Assembly (NCBI RefSeq): GCF_002797445.1
Contig: NZ_PGEP01000001.1
Span: forward strand, 3,720,501 to 3,784,500
DNA from: Acidovorax sp. 69
GTDB taxonomy: Bacteria; Pseudomonadota; Gammaproteobacteria; Burkholderiales; Burkholderiaceae_C
Length of the DNA: 64,000 nucleotides
Direction: 5' to 3'
Below, piece after piece: positions 60,920 to 64,000 of this stretch. The notes under the pieces are model-generated. The model had not been told where the DNA came from. It worked only from the letters and a program-made list of their open reading frames with translations, and did not search any database. The stretch's first letter is position 1. Every line of letters starts with the position of its first letter. Position numbers and translations under genes: made by a program.

Positions 60920-61864
60920 CTAGGCCCGCAGGCCCTCAGCCACGCTGGGGTACAGCAACCGCACGCCCAGCTCCCGCACCATGCGCTGGTTGTCCAGCCT
61001 ACGCGATTCGCTCATGAAACTCAGCAGCATCAGCGACAGCTGCTCCTGCGCGGCGCTGCGCGGCACACGCGGCGGGCGCGGCAGGCCGTACAAGTCGGCG
61101 GCCAAATCAAAGTAATCGCCCATCTTCATGTGCGTCGAATCACACAGGTTGTAGGCGCGCTGGGGCCGCCCCTTCCACAAGGCTGCCATACAGGCCCGCG
61201 CCAGGTCATCGGCATGGATGTGGTTGGTGAACACATCGTCCTCGGGCACCAACACCGGGGTTCCCCGTCGCAAGCGCGCCTCGGGCGTACCGCCCTCTCG
61301 GTCGGGGGCATAGATCCCCGGGATACGCAACACGTTGGCACGCACCCCGGTGCGGCCCAGGTGTCGCACGGCCCGCTCCGCGTTGACCCGGCGTTGCGCC
61401 CTGGGTGTGGCGGGCGCCACAGCCCGCGTCTCAGGCACCAGGGCGCCGCGGCAGTCGCCATACACCCCCGTGGTGGATGCATAAACCAGCGACACCGGCA
61501 AGCTGCGCAGCCTCAGTGCACGGGCCAATCCCACGGTGCGGGGGTCGCGCCACCACGCATCGCCACCGGCCCCTTCACCCGGAGGGGGCGCGAGGTGCAG
61601 CACACGGGTGGCTACACCGGACAGCCGCCGCAAGGTGCCCATGTCATCCAGATTGCCCAGCAGAGGCTTGGCACCCTGGGCCCGCAGCCCCGCCACCCGA
61701 CCCGCGCTGGAGGTCAGCGCCAGCACCTGCATGCGCCCAGCCCCCGGGCCTGTCTGGAGGTTGCGCAGCACCCGTTGACCTACATCACCACACCCGACGA
61801 TCAGCAGGCGTTCGCGGCGGAAGCGCGCCGGCAAGGCGCCAAGGGGGTTTTGGTTTGAAGGCAA
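60920..61864 (-). CDS. SDR-type epimerase/reductase
   Basis: Extended SDR-like protein of about 314 residues with Rossmann start RLLIVGCGDVGQRVL (GxGxxG), catalytic-like VYASTTGVYGDCRG with the Tyr, and FTNHIHADDLARACMAAL typical of NAD-dependent epimerases. The YxxxK lysine is absent (AERAVRHLG follows), so it may be a reductase of the atypical group. Start uncertain: TTG 61864 is taken; ATG 61915 would overlap the divergent ferredoxin-reductase gene start (CATG). Confidence 0.75.
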   Translation of the reverse strand: MPSNQNPLGALPARFRRERLLIVGCGDVGQRVLRNLQTGPGAGRMQVLALTSSAGRVAGLRAQGAKPLLGNLDDMGTLRRLSGVATRVLHLAPPPGEGAGGDAWWRDPRTVGLARALRLRSLPVSLVYASTTGVYGDCRGALVPETRAVAPATPRAQRRVNAERAVRHLGRTGVRANVLRIPGIYAPDREGGTPEARLRRGTPVLVPEDDVFTNHIHADDLARACMAALWKGRPQRAYNLCDSTHMKMGDYFDLAADLYGLPRPPRVPRSAAQEQLSLMLLSFMSESRRLDNQRMVRELGVRLLYPSVAEGLRA

Positions 61865-61913
61865 AATCGGGTCCGTTTGCTTAGCTTGAGACGATTCCAA
61901 GGATACCCACAAC

Positions 61914-62978
61914 ATGACCAGCGCCGAGGCTGCCACCACCGCAGCGTTCCAGATCACCGTGCAGCCGAGCGGCCGCGCTTTCAGTGCCAACGCGGGCGAG
62001 GCCATCCTGGCTGCGGCCATCCGAAGTGGCGTTGGCCTGCCCTATGGCTGCAAGGACGGTGCCTGCGGTTCCTGCAAGTGCAAGAAGCTCAGCGGCTCCG
62101 TGCAACACGGCGAACACCAGGCCAAGGCCCTTTCCGCGGAGGAAGAGGCTGCAGGCCTTGTGCTGACCTGCTGTGCCCACCCCTTGTCGGATGTGGTGCT
62201 GGAGTCCCGCCAGGTCACCGACGAGAGCGCCTACCCCGTCAAGAAGATGCCCGTGCGCGTCGCCACGCTGGAAAAAAAGTCGCATGACGTGATGCAGGTG
62301 CGCCTGCAGTTGCCCGCCGCAGACACCTTCCGCTACCACGCAGGCCAGTACATCGAATTCATCCTGCGCGACGGCGCACGCCGCGCCTACTCGATGGCCA
62401 ACGCCCCCCACACGCAGACCGAGACGCCTGGCGTCGAGCTGCACATCCGCCACATGGCGGGCGGCAAGTTCACCGACCATGTGTTCGGTGCGATGAAGGA
62501 GAAGGAAATCCTGCGCGTCGAAGGCCCGTTCGGCAGCTTCTTCCTGCGCGAGGACTCGGACAAACCCATCATTCTGCTGGCCTCAGGCACGGGCTTTGCA
62601 CCCATCAAGGCCCTTATCGAGCACCTGCAATTCAAGGGCATCACCCGCCCGGTCACGCTGTATTGGGGCGGCCGCCGCCCGGGTGACCTGTACATGCACG
62701 ACTGGGTTCTGGCCCGCACCGCCGACATGCCTCACCTCCACTACGTGCCCGTGGTGTCCGATGCGCAGCCCGAAGACGCCTGGACAGGCCGCACCGGCTT
62801 CGTGCACCAGGCGGTGCTGGATGACTTCGCCGACCTCTCGGGCCACCAGGTCTACGCCTGCGGCGCCCCTATCGTGGTCGACTCCGCCCGGGATGCCTAC
62901 AGCGCCCAGCGCGGCCTGCCCGCCGAAGAATTCTTCGCCGACTCATTCACCTCCGAGGCCGACAAACACGGCGCATGA
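61914..62978 (+). CDS. Ferredoxin-FAD oxidoreductase (CDP-6-deoxyglucoseen reductase-like)
   Basis: A 354-residue fusion flavoprotein. The N-terminal plant-type 2Fe-2S domain has Cys46, Cys51, Cys54 and a fourth Cys at about 86 (PYGCKDGACGSCKC, LTCCAHP). The FAD domain has RAYSMAN (RxYS), and the NAD domain has LLASGTGFAPIKALI and VYACGAPIVVDSAR. It passes electrons from NAD(P)H to its iron-sulfur cluster; acceptor unknown. Commonly named after AscD, but nothing here proves 3,6-dideoxyhexose chemistry. Stop overlaps the sensor gene (ATGA). ATG 61914. Confidence 0.87.
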   Translation: MTSAEAATTAAFQITVQPSGRAFSANAGEAILAAAIRSGVGLPYGCKDGACGSCKCKKLSGSVQHGEHQAKALSAEEEAAGLVLTCCAHPLSDVVLESRQVTDESAYPVKKMPVRVATLEKKSHDVMQVRLQLPAADTFRYHAGQYIEFILRDGARRAYSMANAPHTQTETPGVELHIRHMAGGKFTDHVFGAMKEKEILRVEGPFGSFFLREDSDKPIILLASGTGFAPIKALIEHLQFKGITRPVTLYWGGRRPGDLYMHDWVLARTADMPHLHYVPVVSDAQPEDAWTGRTGFVHQAVLDDFADLSGHQVYACGAPIVVDSARDAYSAQRGLPAEEFFADSFTSEADKHGA

Positions 62979-64000
62979 GCGTGACCGAGCGCGCCGCGCC
63001 CGCCGGCTCCACCGAGGCAGGGGCAACGCGCCCCACGCCCCGGCTGCGCTGGGGCGCGGGGTTCATCGCCGCCATGTTGTGCCTGGCCGTGCTGCTGGTG
63101 CTGGGTGCGGGCGAATGGGCCGCCCAGAGCGAGCGCGACACGCAGTGGGACAACCTGCGCCGCTCAGGCGAAGTGCAGGCACTGGCCCTGCGGGGGGTCG
63201 CCACCCGCTACAACTACCTGCCCTTTACAGCGGCCCAGCACCCACTGGTGAGTCAACTGCTGCACCACCCGGAGGCACAGGGTGTTCGCGATGCCGCCAA
63301 TGCCTACCTGCAGACCGTGAACCATCACGCAGGCTCCGACATGCTCTATGTGATGGACCTGCAGGGCCTCACGCTCGCATCGAGCAACTGGGACACCCCC
63401 AACAGCTTTGTGAACCAGAACTACCAGAACCGACCCTACTTCAGGGACGCTCTGGACGGCGGGACCGGACGCTTCTATGGCGTAGGCAAGACCACGGGCG
63501 AGCCCGGCTTGTTCGTGTCCGCGCCGGTGCGGGAAAACGGCAGAGTGATTGGCGTGGTGGCTGTCAAGGTGCGCATGGAACCCATTGCCAACCCCTGGGA
63601 GCAGTTGCGCGACCCGGTGTTTGTGGCAGACGAGCGCGGCATCGTGTTCCTGGGCTCGGTACCTGCGTGGCTTTACCGCACCAGCCGGCCTGTACCTGAC
63701 GCCGATGTGCAGCAACTCCAGCACAACGAACAGTACGGCACCGGCTGGACGCCGCGCCCCGTACCTTGGGCGTTGCGCCTGCTGGACGACCAGCCCGGTG
63801 CCGAACTGCGCCTTGCGGGCAACGGCAAGCAGTACCTTGCGTTCGAGGAGCCGCTGCCCGACCTGGGCTGGACGCTCACCGTCACGGCAGACCGCCGCGT
63901 GATCACCGTGGCACGCCAGCAGGCCTGGGCGCTGGCCACACTGGCGTCGGGCCTGCTGGTGCTGGGGGCGCTCTACTGGCAGCTGCGCGAGCGCCGCCTG
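62975..64000 (+). CDS. DctB-like sensor histidine kinase, N-terminal part (cut by window edge)
   Basis: The visible 342 residues have TM1 at about 30-47 (AAMLCLAVLLVLGAG), a periplasmic double-Cache-type sensor domain (TVNHHAGSDMLYVMDLQG, NRPYFRDALDGGTGRFYGVGKTTGEPGLFVSAPV) and TM2 at about 320-340 (ALATLASGLLVLGALYW). This matches DctB-type C4-dicarboxylate sensors; kinase domains lie beyond the right edge. ATG 62975 overlaps the reductase stop, so the two are translationally coupled. Confidence 0.85.
   Translation, partial: MSVTERAAPAGSTEAGATRPTPRLRWGAGFIAAMLCLAVLLVLGAGEWAAQSERDTQWDNLRRSGEVQALALRGVATRYNYLPFTAAQHPLVSQLLHHPEAQGVRDAANAYLQTVNHHAGSDMLYVMDLQGLTLASSNWDTPNSFVNQNYQNRPYFRDALDGGTGRFYGVGKTTGEPGLFVSAPVRENGRVIGVVAVKVRMEPIANPWEQLRDPVFVADERGIVFLGSVPAWLYRTSRPVPDADVQQLQHNEQYGTGWTPRPVPWALRLLDDQPGAELRLAGNGKQYLAFEEPLPDLGWTLTVTADRRVITVARQQAWALATLASGLLVLGALYWQLRERRL

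Noticed and set aside
1..64000. CRISPR array
   Set aside because: No series of identical repeats with regular unique spacers was seen; the only repeats are dispersed single hairpins and the short iteron cluster at 16988-17052.

Overview
The window is about 64 kb of GC-rich chromosomal DNA, probably from a betaproteobacterium of the Comamonadaceae (Acidovorax-like). This is inferred from the codon bias, the hemC-hemD-hemX-hemY order beside ppc, the cytochrome b561/YceI block, and a family of short AT-flanked hairpin repeats (AGCGCTT...AAGCGCT next to AGCAGCTAT) found in many of the intergenic gaps. No replication genes, complete transposon or CRISPR array were seen.

Layout. 1-5.5 kb: truncated ppc (minus), then the tetrapyrrole operon hemC-hemD-hemX-hemY. 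5.8-8.6 kb: cytochrome b561, two secreted YceI proteins and a VOC-family protein. 8.8-16.8 kb: housekeeping genes (M48 peptidase, valS, galU, TusA-like protein, NUDIX hydrolase, cysM). 16.8-18.45 kb: a tRNA-Leu(CAA) followed by the wreck of an integrative element. It has inverted-repeat iterons, an integrase cut off before its catalytic domain, and an opposite-strand scrap resembling the tail of a phage polyvalent protein.

18.5-36.1 kb: the dominant feature, one minus-strand run of 21 tightly packed or overlapping genes that form an aryl-polyene (APE)-type biosynthetic cluster. It encodes two ketosynthases, a chain-length-factor-like ketosynthase, a ketoreductase, an ApeP-type dehydratase, a ligase fused to a second dehydratase domain, two acyl carrier proteins, two acyltransferases, a glycosyltransferase and a thioesterase. 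A LolA-like carrier, an MMPL exporter, a FAD oxidoreductase, a DUF3261 lipoprotein, a phosphopantetheinyl transferase and three exported proteins of unknown role complete it. The picture is synthesis of a polyene chain on an ACP, attachment to a lipid and export to the outer membrane. No aromatic ammonia-lyase is present, so the starter source is not encoded here.

36.2-45.3 kb: ordinary genes, including gcdH with a family III CoA-transferase under a divergent LysR regulator (glutaryl-CoA metabolism), a chemoreceptor, and ribH preceded by a clear FMN riboswitch. 45.5-55.9 kb: a sugar-acid catabolic locus with a LysR regulator, a TRAP transporter (P, Q, M), a XylD-like dehydratase, a XylX-like keto-deoxy-sugar-acid dehydratase, a GlcD-type FAD oxidase, an SDR dehydrogenase and a diketo-acid hydrolase. 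It appears to hold enzymes for two alternative exits from the same 2-keto-3-deoxy acid. 56-64 kb: an NmrA-type reductase and divergent LysR gene, cheV, two small exported proteins, a nucleotide-sugar-epimerase-like protein, a plant-type ferredoxin/FAD reductase, and the start of a DctB-like sensor kinase cut by the window edge.

Start codons were chosen by homology, signal peptides and ribosome-binding sites; several genes start with GTG or TTG. All functions are read from sequence motifs and memory of families, without database searches.
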